A stretch of 64,000 nucleotides of DNA, from positions 1-64,000 of the forward strand of contig NZ_JAHVAB010000046.1 in the NCBI RefSeq assembly GCF_019264445.1, read 5' to 3'. A program made the position numbers and the translations under genes. The notes beneath the pieces are model-generated. The model was not told the origin of the DNA. It was given only the letters and a program-made list of their open reading frames with translations, and made no database searches. The stretch's first letter is position 1, and every line of letters starts with the position of its first letter. This stretch comes from Hydrogenophaga sp. GTDB taxonomy: Bacteria > Pseudomonadota > Gammaproteobacteria > Burkholderiales > Burkholderiaceae_C. Positions 25,418 to 33,023 of this stretch are shown piece after piece.

Positions 25418-27801
25418 ACCTCGTGGGTAGCCAGACGGGCTGCGGTCTGCTCGACTGGTGCAGGTTGTACTCGGCGCAGCAGGCGCAAGCCGTTGCCCAC
25501 CACCAGAAGACTGGCACCCATGTCCGCGAACACCGCCATCCACATCGTTGCACTCCCAAACACCGCCAGCACGAAGAAGACCGCCTTGATGGCGAGCGCC
25601 AGGCTGATGTTCTGCCACAGGATTGCATGCGTCCGGCGGCTCAGCTGGATCGTCTCAGCGATGCGACCCAGGTTGTCATTCATGATCACGACGTCGGCCG
25701 CTTCCATCGCCGTGTCGGTGCCGGCACCGCCCATGGCAAAGCCAATGTCGGCCTGGGCCAATGCCGGTGCGTCGTTGATGCCGTCGCCCGTCATGGCGGT
25801 CGGGCCGTAGCGCTCGCGCATGGCCTTGATGGCCGAGAGCTTGTCTTCCGGTAGCAGCCCGCCGCGGGCATCGTCGATGCCTGACTCGCGTGCCACTGCC
25901 TGCGCGGTGGCCGTGTTGTCGCCCGTCAGCATGGCCGGGGTGACGCCCAATTGCTTGAGCTGCGCCACCGCTGCCACTGAGCTGGCCTTGATGGTATCGG
26001 CCACGGCGAACAGGCCGAGCACACCGGTGTCGTCCGCCAACAAGGTGACGGTGCGACCTTGCGCTTCATGCGCCATCAACTCGGCATCGAGCTGTTCGTC
26101 GGACTGGTTGCGTTCGCGGATGAGGCGGTGGTTGCCCAAAACCATTGCCCGGCCGTCCACCGTGCCTTCAACGCCACGGCCCAGCAACGCCTTGAACCGA
26201 TCGACTTCCGCTGCCGCGCCTTCGATGCCCGCCGCAATGGACCTGGACACGGGGTGGTCGGAACGCGCAGCGAGGCTTTTTGCCCAGCGTTGGGCCTGAC
26301 CTTCGTCCGTCGCCCTCCATGCCTTGAACGCCACCAGTTTCGGCTTGCCCTCGGTCAAGGTGCCCGTCTTGTCCAGTGCCACGGCCTTGAGCAGGCGGGC
26401 ATCTTCGAGGTAGGTGCCACCTTTGATCAGGATACCGCGGCGTGCGGCTGCTGCGAGGCCACTCACCACGGTTACCGGCGTCGAGATCACCAGAGCGCAA
26501 GGGCAGGCGATCACGAGCAGCACCAGTGCCTTGTAGATGGCGGTCAGCCATGGCCAGTCGAGCAGCAAGGGTGGCAGCACGGCGACCGCCAGTGCCATGG
26601 CGAAGACGGCGGGTGTGTAGATCGCGGCGAAGTGGTCCACAATACGCTGCGTTGGCGCGCGGGTGCCTTGTGCTTCCTCCACGGCGTGGATGATGCGCGC
26701 CAGGGTGGAGTTGCTGGACGCCGCCGTCACGCGAAACTCAAGCTCGCCGTTTTCGTTGATCGTTCCCGCGAACACCTGGCTGCCCGGCTCCTTGTCGACC
26801 GGGATGCTCTCGCCAGTGACAGAGGCCTGGTTGATGCTGCTGTTGCCTTTGGTCACCACGCCGTCGAACGCGACGCGCTCGCCGGGCTTGACCCGTGCGA
26901 TAGCGTTCAGTGCCACCTCGGTGGCCTTCATGCGGTTCCAACTTCCGTCCGGTTGCAGGATTTCCGCGTCGTCGGGTGCCAGGTCCACGAGGCCCTTGAT
27001 GGCATTGCGCGCGCGGTCTACGGCACGCGCCTCAATGAGCTCCGCGATGGAGTACAGCGCCATCACCATGGCGGCTTCGGGCCACTGGCCGATGACGAAT
27101 GCTCCCGTGACCGCGACCGACATGAGGGCATTGATGTTGAGCTTGCCGTGCCGCAGCGCGTTCAAGCCCTTGGTGTAGGTTTCAAGCCCTGCCAGCCCGA
27201 TCGCGGCGGCAGCGACCACCATGCCCAGCACGGTCCAGACCATGGTGTCCGGGGCGAAGTAGGAGATGACTTCGGCGACCGTCGCGAAGACCAGCGCGGC
27301 GGCGTAGCGCGCGTAGCTGGCACCAGGTGCGTGGTCATGTGTGTGGTCGTGATCGTGGGCGTCCGTGCCGACTGCGGTCGGCGCCGTCAGGGTCTCGGGC
27401 TTGAAGCCGGCCTTGCGGATGGCGGCCAGGGCGGCGGTGACGGCATCTTCGGCGCCATCGATCCGCAGCGTCCGCTGGTTCAGCCGAAAGTGCAAACCAC
27501 GGATGCCAGGGATGGGCTCGACCACCCGGCGAATTTCGGACTCTTCGACCGTGCAGTCCATCGTGGAGATGCGGAAGGTGTTGGGCGCTATCGACTCACT
27601 GTCGGCCTTCCCACTAGCTGTCTGAACTGGGGGCGCACAGCAACTCGCCACAGGGGTGCTGCCCCGCAGCGCAGAGGCAGCAGCAGGTGCGCAGCAGGCA
27701 TCCGCGTTAGAGGAAATTGGCGCTGCGACCGGTATGCAGCATGCGGCGCTGCCACAGGAGTCGATAGACGCCTCGTTCTGTGCGTGTTTTGGTCTGGTCA
27801 T
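25414..27801 (-). CDS. Zn2+/Cd2+/Pb2+-exporting P1B-type ATPase
   Basis: A 795-residue pump. The N-terminus has paired cysteines (16, 21-22, 36-37, 54-55), then an HMA-like domain with STMDCTVEE (Cys83) and a His stretch HDHDHTHDHAPG (149-160). TGESIPV is the actuator motif. CPCAL at 433-437 is the Zn/Cd/Pb signature. DKTGT has phosphorylated Asp477. SDHPVSRSI and [10 protein letters not shown] follow. These place it in the ZntA/CadA/PbrA group. The start at 27801 gives the Cys-rich head 29 bases after the MerR-type promoter. With lspA downstream it most resembles pbr operons, but PbrB is absent. Confidence 0.94.
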   Translation of the reverse strand: MTRPKHAQNEASIDSCGSAACCIPVAAPISSNADACCAPAAASALRGSTPVASCCAPPVQTASGKADSESIAPNTFRISTMDCTVEESEIRRVVEPIPGIRGLHFRLNQRTLRIDGAEDAVTAALAAIRKAGFKPETLTAPTAVGTDAHDHDHTHDHAPGASYARYAAALVFATVAEVISYFAPDTMVWTVLGMVVAAAAIGLAGLETYTKGLNALRHGKLNINALMSVAVTGAFVIGQWPEAAMVMALYSIAELIEARAVDRARNAIKGLVDLAPDDAEILQPDGSWNRMKATEVALNAIARVKPGERVAFDGVVTKGNSSINQASVTGESIPVDKEPGSQVFAGTINENGELEFRVTAASSNSTLARIIHAVEEAQGTRAPTQRIVDHFAAIYTPAVFAMALAVAVLPPLLLDWPWLTAIYKALVLLVIACPCALVISTPVTVVSGLAAAARRGILIKGGTYLEDARLLKAVALDKTGTLTEGKPKLVAFKAWRATDEGQAQRWAKSLAARSDHPVSRSIAAGIEGAAAEVDRFKALLGRGVEGTVDGRAMVLGNHRLIRERNQSDEQLDAELMAHEAQGRTVTLLADDTGVLGLFAVADTIKASSVAAVAQLKQLGVTPAMLTGDNTATAQAVARESGIDDARGGLLPEDKLSAIKAMRERYGPTAMTGDGINDAPALAQADIGFAMGGAGTDTAMEAADVVIMNDNLGRIAETIQLSRRTHAILWQNISLALAIKAVFFVLAVFGSATMWMAVFADMGASLLVVGNGLRLLRRVQPAPVEQTAARLATHEV

Positions 27802-27829
27802 GATGTACTCACTCTCTGGAATAAAAAGG

Positions 27830-27860
27830 ATTGCACACCTTGTACCCACTACAGAGTCAA
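27830..27860 (-). promoter_or_regulatory. PbrR/CadR/ZntR-type promoter of the ATPase operon
   Basis: Minus-strand TTGACT (27860-27855) and TGCAAT (27835-27830) are 19 bases apart. The spacer has the dyad CTGTAG..GTACAAG, closely matching operators of CadR/PbrR-type regulators. It lies just before the ATPase start at 27801. No such regulator gene is present in the window. Confidence 0.75.
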
Positions 27861-27931
27861 GCCATCTAGTACGCCTGCGAAGCTGTCCGCGATCACCCAC
27901 GTCACCGTCTTGTTATAAATTCCTACAATAG

Positions 27932-27947
27932 TTCAACATTTATTGAA
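27932..27947 (+). promoter_or_regulatory. ArsR-like operator before GAPDH remnant
   Basis: TTCAA-CATTTA-TTGAA is a dyad with 5-bp arms in an AT-rich stretch, 40 bases before the GAPDH remnant start. ArsR/SmtB repressors bind such TTCAA/TTGAA dyads in ars operons. A TACAAT box at 27924 could be the -10. Confidence 0.5.
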
Positions 27948-27986
27948 TGGTTGTATTGGTATTTTGACTTCCCAACAGAAAACCGC

Positions 27987-28545
27987 ATGAAGGTTGGCAT
28001 CAACGGCATGGGCCGCATCGGACGTCTGGCGCTATGAGCCGCCACGCGCAGGCAATCGGCTGGAGATGGTGCACCTCAACGAACTCAAGGGCGGTGCCGC
28101 CGCCACGGCGCACCTGCTGGCTTTCGACCGCGTGCAGGGCAAATGGCGAGCGGACATCGCCGCCGAGGGCGAGGACACCTCCGCATCGATGAGCCGCGGA
28201 TGTCGTTAAGCACCCACGGCACGCCAGCAGAGGTTTCCTGGGGCGATCTCGGCGTGGACCTGGCGTTGGAGTGCACCGGAAAGTTCCTCACACCCGAGAC
28301 GCTGCAGGGCCATTTGGGCCGGGGCGCGAAGCGCGTGATCGTGGCCGCGCCGGTGAAGGTGGGTGGTGTGCTCAACATCGTCGTGGGCGTGAACCACGCA
28401 GTACGAGCCCTCTCGCGACCACATCGTCACAATGGGCGATCGGCATCCGCCACGGCCAGATCACCACGCCGCACGACCCGACCAACACCAACCAGGTGGT
28501 GGTCGCGCCGCATAAGGGGCTATGCCGCGCCCGCAGGGGGTATGC
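27987..28545 (+). pseudogene. Arsenic-type glyceraldehyde-3-phosphate dehydrogenase remnant
   Basis: Starts [16 protein letters not shown] (Rossmann NAD motif) and breaks within one codon. Later pieces in other frames read [56 protein letters not shown], then IRHGQITTPHDPTNTNQVVV. The segment between VGVNH and IRHGQ that should hold the catalytic Cys (SCTTNC) is deleted. The gene ends at the IS110 boundary. In ars operons this GAPDH makes 1-arseno-3-phosphoglycerate for export by ArsJ; no arsJ remains. Confidence 0.75.
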
Positions 28546-28557
28546 CGAGATACGGCC

Positions 28558-29851
28558 AAAAATGAATACGAATGGACTCTCCTGAGGTCTTCGCACAACG
28601 GGTGTGAGAATCGAAGAGGAAGCAAACTTTAACCAGCAAGGAGAAGTCCATGAGTGCAATCGTGCGTGTGGGAGTCGATCTGGCCAAGCGAGTGATCCAG
28701 GTCCATGCCGTAGATGCCAAAGGCCGGGTTGTGGCAAACAAGCCGCTTCCCCGAGAGCGATTTGCCGCGTGGTGCGTGCAACTGCCGCCAGGCTGTCTCG
28801 TGGCCATGGAAGCGTGCTCGGGAGCTCACCACTGGGGTCGCAAGTTGCGAGCGATGGGCTTGGACGCTCGTCTGATCGCCGCCGCATTCGTCACGCCATT
28901 CCGGATGGCCGGGCGCAGCGGCAAGAACGACGCGGCCGATGCCGCGGCGATCTGCGAAGCTGCCTCCCGGCCCAGCATGCGGTTCGTTCCGATCAAGACG
29001 GTCGATCAGCAAAGCGTGCTCACGTTGCACCGCCTGCGCGAAGGCTACAAAGAAGAGCGAACCGCCTGCATCAACCGAATCCGAGGTTTGCTAGCCGAGT
29101 TCGGTCTGGTGGTCGCCCAAAGTCCGAAGGCGCTCCGTGAGAAGCTCAGCGAGTTGCTTGAAGACGCCACCAACGAACTGGGAACGCTGGCCAGGCTGTC
29201 GCTGCAGAGGGCCCAAGAGCATTGGGCCGAGCTGGATGAACACATTGCGTGGTGTGATGCGCGGGTTGCAGCGCACGTCAAATCCGACGCGCAGGCGCAA
29301 GCCGCAGCCCAGCTTTGCGGGATCGGGCCGTTGACGGCCTCAGCACTGATCGCCGGCGTCGGTGAATTCAAGCAATTCAAGAGTGCGCGCCAATTCGGTG
29401 CCTGGTTGGGCTTGGTCCCACGACAGAACTCGAGCGGAGGCAAGACCAATCTGGGCAGCATCACCAAGCGAGGCGATGACTACCTGCGCACCCTACTGAT
29501 CCAGGGCGCCCGTTCGGCCATGATGTCGGCCCATCAGCGCGATGACCGGATGTCTCGTTGGGTGCTGCAGTTGCGCGAGCGGATAGGCTGGCAAAGGGCT
29601 TTGATCGCGCTGGCCAACAAGCACGCGCGAATCGTGTGGGCGGTGCTGGTCAAAGGCAAAGCTTTCGACGCCGATCACGTTCCAATCAAACCCACAGGGG
29701 GCCTCGCCGCATCGTGACCCAGCTGAGGCGTCCAGATTTTGAAGTTTCTCGACGACGTGCGCTAGAAGATGCATCCCACAGGTCAGACCGGCAGCAGGCG
29801 AACTCGGTTAAGTATCTGTCGCACCAATTGCGGTGACGACGAAAAATGAAT
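28558..29851 (+). mobile_element. IS110-family insertion sequence
   Basis: The element carries one transposase gene and interrupts the GAPDH remnant. AAAAATGAAT occurs in direct orientation at both edges (28558-28567 and 29842-29851), each followed by a similar ATGGA-CT segment. IS110 elements lack classical inverted ends and the boundaries here are provisional. About 90 bases precede and 130 follow the gene, consistent with the guide-RNA (bridge RNA) flank known for IS110 elements. Confidence 0.7.
28650..29717 (+). CDS. IS110-family transposase
   Basis: A 355-residue DEDD-type recombinase. The N-terminal RuvC-like domain has VGVDLAKRVIQVHAVD (Asp10), VAMEACSGAHHWGRKL (Glu), and KNDAADAAAICEAA (Asp pair). 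The C-terminal transposase_20 domain contains LCGIGPLTASALIAGVG, FGAWLGLVPRQNSSGGK and the Ser region typical of IS110. Length and order are complete, so the gene is probably functional. AAGGAG lies upstream of the ATG. Confidence 0.95.
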   Translation: MSAIVRVGVDLAKRVIQVHAVDAKGRVVANKPLPRERFAAWCVQLPPGCLVAMEACSGAHHWGRKLRAMGLDARLIAAAFVTPFRMAGRSGKNDAADAAAICEAASRPSMRFVPIKTVDQQSVLTLHRLREGYKEERTACINRIRGLLAEFGLVVAQSPKALREKLSELLEDATNELGTLARLSLQRAQEHWAELDEHIAWCDARVAAHVKSDAQAQAAAQLCGIGPLTASALIAGVGEFKQFKSARQFGAWLGLVPRQNSSGGKTNLGSITKRGDDYLRTLLIQGARSAMMSAHQRDDRMSRWVLQLRERIGWQRALIALANKHARIVWAVLVKGKAFDADHVPIKPTGGLAAS

Positions 29852-30309
29852 GGAGTCCTGCTGAGCGGTTCGTATCTGGGCCCGCACCGAAAGGTTGCAA
29901 CAAGGCCGTTTGTAGATGTGCAGTCTGTTCCATGTGTAGGGTGTTTGCTGGCAGATGTCGAGAATAAAAAGTGACTCCTTTATTGCTTGGAGTGTTAAGT
30001 ATCAAAATCGCCCGTATCTCGGTGGGCCGTAGGGGCGCCATCGACAGGCAGAAAGAAGTGTTGAAAAGTTGGAAAGTCCTTGTAGATACTTAAGCCATTT
30101 GCATCTAAGTCGGGTGCAAGTCTTCAAGAAGTTGGCATAAAGTGCTTTGGTCGCCCAATCATGTCCGGGCGATCCCTCTGGTTGAAATCCAACCGCGCCA
30201 ACAGCCCTGCCGATGCATCAACGTAGCCACCATCCAACGCGTCTTGGACTGTGTGCTCAAAGCATTTCATACGCTGTACAGCGTATGGTTGATGCTCAGC
30301 CAAGGCTGG
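29852..30309. other. Non-coding stretch between IS110 and toxin gene
   Basis: I see no convincing gene in these roughly 460 bases. It holds an exact 20-bp palindrome at 30268-30287 (listed separately) and a partial inverted repeat GGTCGCCC / GGGCGATC near 30150-30175. Confidence 0.5.
30268..30287. repeat. Perfect 20-bp palindrome
   Basis: CATACGCTGTACAGCGTATG reads the same on both strands. It lies 62 bases before the toxin start and may be an operator for a dimeric regulator. It is separate from the smaller dyad in the toxin promoter. Confidence 0.6.
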
Positions 30310-30338
30310 TTGACAGTCAGTAGTCTATAAACTACAGT
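30310..30338 (+). promoter_or_regulatory. Toxin-antitoxin promoter with internal operator
   Basis: TTGACA (30310-30315) and TACAGT (30333-30338) are 17 bases apart. Between them lies the dyad GTAGT-CTATAA-ACTAC (30320-30335). An operator inside the promoter fits autoregulation by the antitoxin. Confidence 0.55.
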
Positions 30339-30348
30339 TCGACTATCA

Positions 30349-30645
30349 ATGATCGAATTAAAACAAACAGAGACATTCAGGAAGTGGCGAACGCGGCTCA
30401 ACGACGAACGAGCGCGCATCTTGGTGGCGTCCCGACTGGACCGCCTCGCCTTTGGTCTTGCGGGCGATGCGGAACCCGTGGGGCAGGGAGTCAGCGAATT
30501 ACGTATTCACTATGGCCCTGGATACCGCATCTACTTCCAGAAGAGAGGAAGCACGATCATCGTCTTGCTGTGCGGCGGTGACAAAAGCACGCAAGCGAAG
30601 GACATCAAGGCTGCAAAGCGCCTGGCTGAAGCATGGAGCGAATGA
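30349..30645 (+). CDS. RelE/ParE-superfamily toxin (HigB/HI1419 type)
   Basis: A 98-residue basic protein: FRKWRTRLNDERARILVASR, GVSELRIHYGPGYRIYFQKR and LLCGGDKSTQAKDIKAAKR. The ELRIHYGPGYRIYF and LCGGDKSTQ motifs are those of the addiction-module killer subgroup HI1419, which belongs to the RelE/ParE fold. These toxins are usually ribosome-dependent mRNA nucleases. It is first in the operon, one base before the antitoxin gene, the reversed order seen in higBA. Confidence 0.9.
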   Translation: MIELKQTETFRKWRTRLNDERARILVASRLDRLAFGLAGDAEPVGQGVSELRIHYGPGYRIYFQKRGSTIIVLLCGGDKSTQAKDIKAAKRLAEAWSE

Positions 30646-30646
30646 A

Positions 30647-30940
30647 ATGGCTGAAAAACTGACTACCTATGATCCCGCCGAGGACCTGACTTCTGACGAA
30701 GCAATTGCGATCTTCATGGCGGAAGCGTTCCAGACGAATGACGCTGGCTATATCGCGCACGCGCTGGGGGTCGTCGCGCGCGCCAAGGGAATGGCCCAGA
30801 TTGCAGGGCAAACCGGGCTTTCTCGCGAGCAGCTTTACCGCTCTTTCAGCGAGAATGGCAACCCTACCTTAAAGACGACTCTGGCGGTCATGAAAGCCCT
30901 GGGTATCGAGCTGACCGCCAAAGTTCCGGCTGCCGCATAA
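30647..30940 (+). CDS. Cognate antitoxin (HI1420-type, HTH)
   Basis: A 97-residue protein starting MAEKLTTYDPAEDLTSDEAI. The C-terminal half contains a helix-turn-helix: IAGQTGLSREQLYRSFSENG followed by NPTLKTTLAVMKALG. This is the addiction-module antidote HI1420 family. It should neutralise the toxin and repress the shared promoter. The ATG lies one base past the toxin stop. Confidence 0.9.
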   Translation: MAEKLTTYDPAEDLTSDEAIAIFMAEAFQTNDAGYIAHALGVVARAKGMAQIAGQTGLSREQLYRSFSENGNPTLKTTLAVMKALGIELTAKVPAAA

Positions 30941-31061
30941 CCGTCTGACCGCCAACCATCAGGCGCGAAGCGCATGTGCATCATGCAGCGCGTGAAGTCG
31001 TGGGTACGGGTAAGGCATGGCATACCAACGCTTGGCGCGAAAGTATCGTGCTGGTGCGCCA

Positions 31062-32045
31062 CTAGCGTTTGAGCACGGTCTTCGTTCTGGGCCGTTTCAC
31101 GAGTGCCCCTGGTTCGACGGCCTCCTTGGGAAGGCGTGTCTTGAGATCGACCAATAAGTCAGTCATATCTTTTCGCAACTGCTCTTGGTGCGAGTGCGCC
31201 ATCTGCAGCTCCTCGCGCGCAGAAAGGGTCTCGCGGGCCAGACCGGCGTTCTCGGCGATCAGGGCGCTGAGTTGCACCCGAAGCGACTGGGCCTGCTCGT
31301 GCGAATCTGCCAACCCCTTGGCCGCTTTCTTGTTTTCATCCGCGAGCAAAAGGGTGACGCACTTGAGTTCCTGTCGCGTCCTATCGACGTCCTCCAACAG
31401 CCGCCGTTCTTGAGCGGCCGCTCGTTGTTCCAGGCGCTCCCGCTCCTGTCGTTGCTCCTCGTTCAGCGCATCGAGCCGACCACGCTCGACCTGCAGCGCT
31501 TGCGTTGCCGCGGCACGTTGGGTACGCACGGAATCAATTTCGGCGTCCCGGCCCGCCAGCCCTTTTTGCAGGTCGGTGACCTGGCGCATCAGATCGGCAA
31601 TCTGGTGGTCCTTGGCCTGAAGTGCGGTGTCCAGCGCTTCCGAGCGCTCGTTCAACCGTTGCTGTTCTTGATCGAGGGCGACTCGCTCGGCCGCGAGCCG
31701 CTCAACTAACTTTTCCAGGGCGTCTCGATCGACCTGTACGATTGCGCCGCCTGCTCCTGGGCATGCTGCTGGGCGCGACCCCACAGCGTCTTGGCCGCCC
31801 GCAAAACCGGTGCCGGCAGGGGACCCTGCTCCCCCTCGCCTTCATTGTCACCAGCCAGTAGCTTGGCCAACGAGGCGTACCAGGCGTCAAGCCATGGGCG
31901 CCACGGTGTTCGGCGACCCCCGGCCCAGGTGCGCGCGCACGCGCTCGATCGTGGGCCGCTCGCCCTGCGCGAGCACGGCATCGGCCGCGCTCCAGACTTC
32001 ATCGACCTGGACGCCCCGCGGGACTCTCGTACTTTTCATTTGCAT
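31062..32045 (-). pseudogene. kfrA: KfrA-like DNA-binding protein, two frameshifts
   Basis: From ATG at 32045 or 32039: MKSTRVPRGVQVDEVWSAAD, VLAQGERPTIERVRAHLGRG and SPNTVAPM, the KfrA N-terminal DNA-binding domain. A one-base insertion near 31890 shifts to LDAWYASLAKLLAGD. A second shift near 31735 leads to a long coiled coil (DRDALEKLVERLAAERVALD) that runs for about 230 residues to a basic tail. KfrA proteins are plasmid-type global or partition-linked regulators. The shifted frames still read coherently, so the loss is recent. Confidence 0.8.
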
Positions 32046-32073
32046 CGCCCTGCTCCGGTGGTTAAATTACCAA

Positions 32074-32092
32074 CGATAAGATATAGTTATCG
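32074..32092 (-). promoter_or_regulatory. Dyad in the kfrA promoter region
   Basis: CGATAA-GATATAG-TTATCG is a perfect 6-bp inverted repeat with a 7-base centre, 29 bases before the kfrA start. TATCTT/TATATC on the minus strand can serve as -10. KfrA proteins repress their own genes through such dyads. Confidence 0.5.
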
Positions 32093-32345
32093 ACACCTAT
32101 CTCCCTGACAGTCCGAAGGAGTGGGAGCATTTTTGTCGCTTCACAACGCCTACCGGGCGCCTGCCCGCACTCCAGAAAACGTTTGCGCTACGGCTGCAGA
32201 CACTAGTCAATGTGACCTCGCGCGCACTTTCTCTGCGGGACTTTTGCGGGACTGGGCTCTGAAATACATGTCTAAACAGGCTAGTTTTTGTACAATGAGT
32301 AGACATGGAATTCTTATAAATCAACAACTTACGGATGATCTGGTA

Positions 32346-32391
32346 GCTACGAACCAAGGGGTCGTGGGTTCAATTCCTGCCAGCCGCACCA
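32346..32391 (+). other. 3' half of tRNA-Arg(ACG): attachment-site scar of island
   Basis: The 46 bases run from the anticodon loop (GCTACGAACC) through 3' anticodon stem, variable loop, T-arm (GTGGGTTCAATTCCTGC), 3' acceptor strand CAGCCGC, discriminator A and encoded CCA. The 5' half (acceptor, D-arm) is not upstream: the sequence before 32346 is unrelated. This is the pattern left when an element integrates into a tRNA 3' end. The intact tRNA-Arg is expected at the other island end, left of the window. Confidence 0.8.
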
Positions 32392-32395
32392 TATA

Positions 32396-32427
32396 AAAAC
32401 CCGCAGCCAAAAGCTGCGGGTTTTTTC
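32396..32427 (+). terminator. Terminator after tRNA-Arg scar
   Basis: CCCGCAGC-CAAAA-GCTGCGGG followed by TTTTTT is a strong rho-independent terminator. It presumably served the original tRNA-Arg gene and ends only about 22 bases before the greB start. Confidence 0.88.
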
Positions 32428-32449
32428 TTTTCCGTCGAAGGTGTGCAGC

Positions 32450-33016
32450 ATGAGCAAGGCATTCACCCGCGAAACCGACTCGGACGATGACGACGACCTG
32501 TCGTCCGTTGCTCCAGCCCCTGGCGGCAAGAACTACATCACCAAGCATGGGTACGACCGTCTGCGCAGCGAGTTGTTTTCCCTGATCGATGACGAGCGAC
32601 CCAAAATCGTCGAGATCGTGCACTGGGCGGCCAGCAACGGAGATCGTTCTGAAAATGGCGATTACCTGTACGGCAAGAAGCGCCTGCGGGAGATTGATCG
32701 CCGAATCCGGTTTCTGACGCAGCGACTCGAGATCGCAGAAGTCGTCGATCCCTCTTTGCACCATGGTGGTGACCACGTTTTTTTTGGGGCGACCGTCACC
32801 TACGCAGACGAGGCAGGGAGCACCACCACTGTCACGATCCTGGGGGTGGACGAAGCGGACAGTGCGCAGGGGCAGATCAGCTGGATATCGCCGGTAGCGC
32901 GCGCATTGCTCAAGGCGCGCGTGGGCGACATCGTGCGTCTGGTTGTGCCTGGCGGTACCCAGGAGCTGGAAATCCTTGAGGTGTCCTACCCGGCAGCGCC
33001 ACCGGCCCTCGCTTGA
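32450..33016 (+). CDS. greB: Transcription elongation factor GreB
   Basis: A 188-residue cytosolic factor that enters the RNA polymerase secondary channel and stimulates transcript cleavage in backtracked complexes. An acidic head (DSDDDDDLSS) is followed by the coiled-coil domain: NYITKHGYDRLRSELFSL, and VHWAASNGDRSENGDYLYGK with the tip acidic residues, then RRIRFLTQRLE. The FKBP-like C-terminal domain has FFGATVTYADE and WISPVARALLKARVGD. The GAAGG ribosome site is adjacent to the preceding terminator. It is the first core gene right of the island. Confidence 0.95.
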   Translation: MSKAFTRETDSDDDDDLSSVAPAPGGKNYITKHGYDRLRSELFSLIDDERPKIVEIVHWAASNGDRSENGDYLYGKKRLREIDRRIRFLTQRLEIAEVVDPSLHHGGDHVFFGATVTYADEAGSTTTVTILGVDEADSAQGQISWISPVARALLKARVGDIVRLVVPGGTQELEILEVSYPAAPPALA

Positions 33017-33023
33017 CCGGTGG

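Noticed and set aside
29808..30041. 77-residue minus-strand frame after IS110
   Set aside because: No ribosome site, no recognisable motif, and it overlaps the element end.
32097..32357. 86-residue minus-strand frame between kfrA and the att scar
   Set aside because: Runs into the tRNA scar, has no motif and no ribosome site.
32346..32391. A functional tRNA gene
   Set aside because: The 5' acceptor strand, D-arm and 5' anticodon stem are missing, so no cloverleaf can form.
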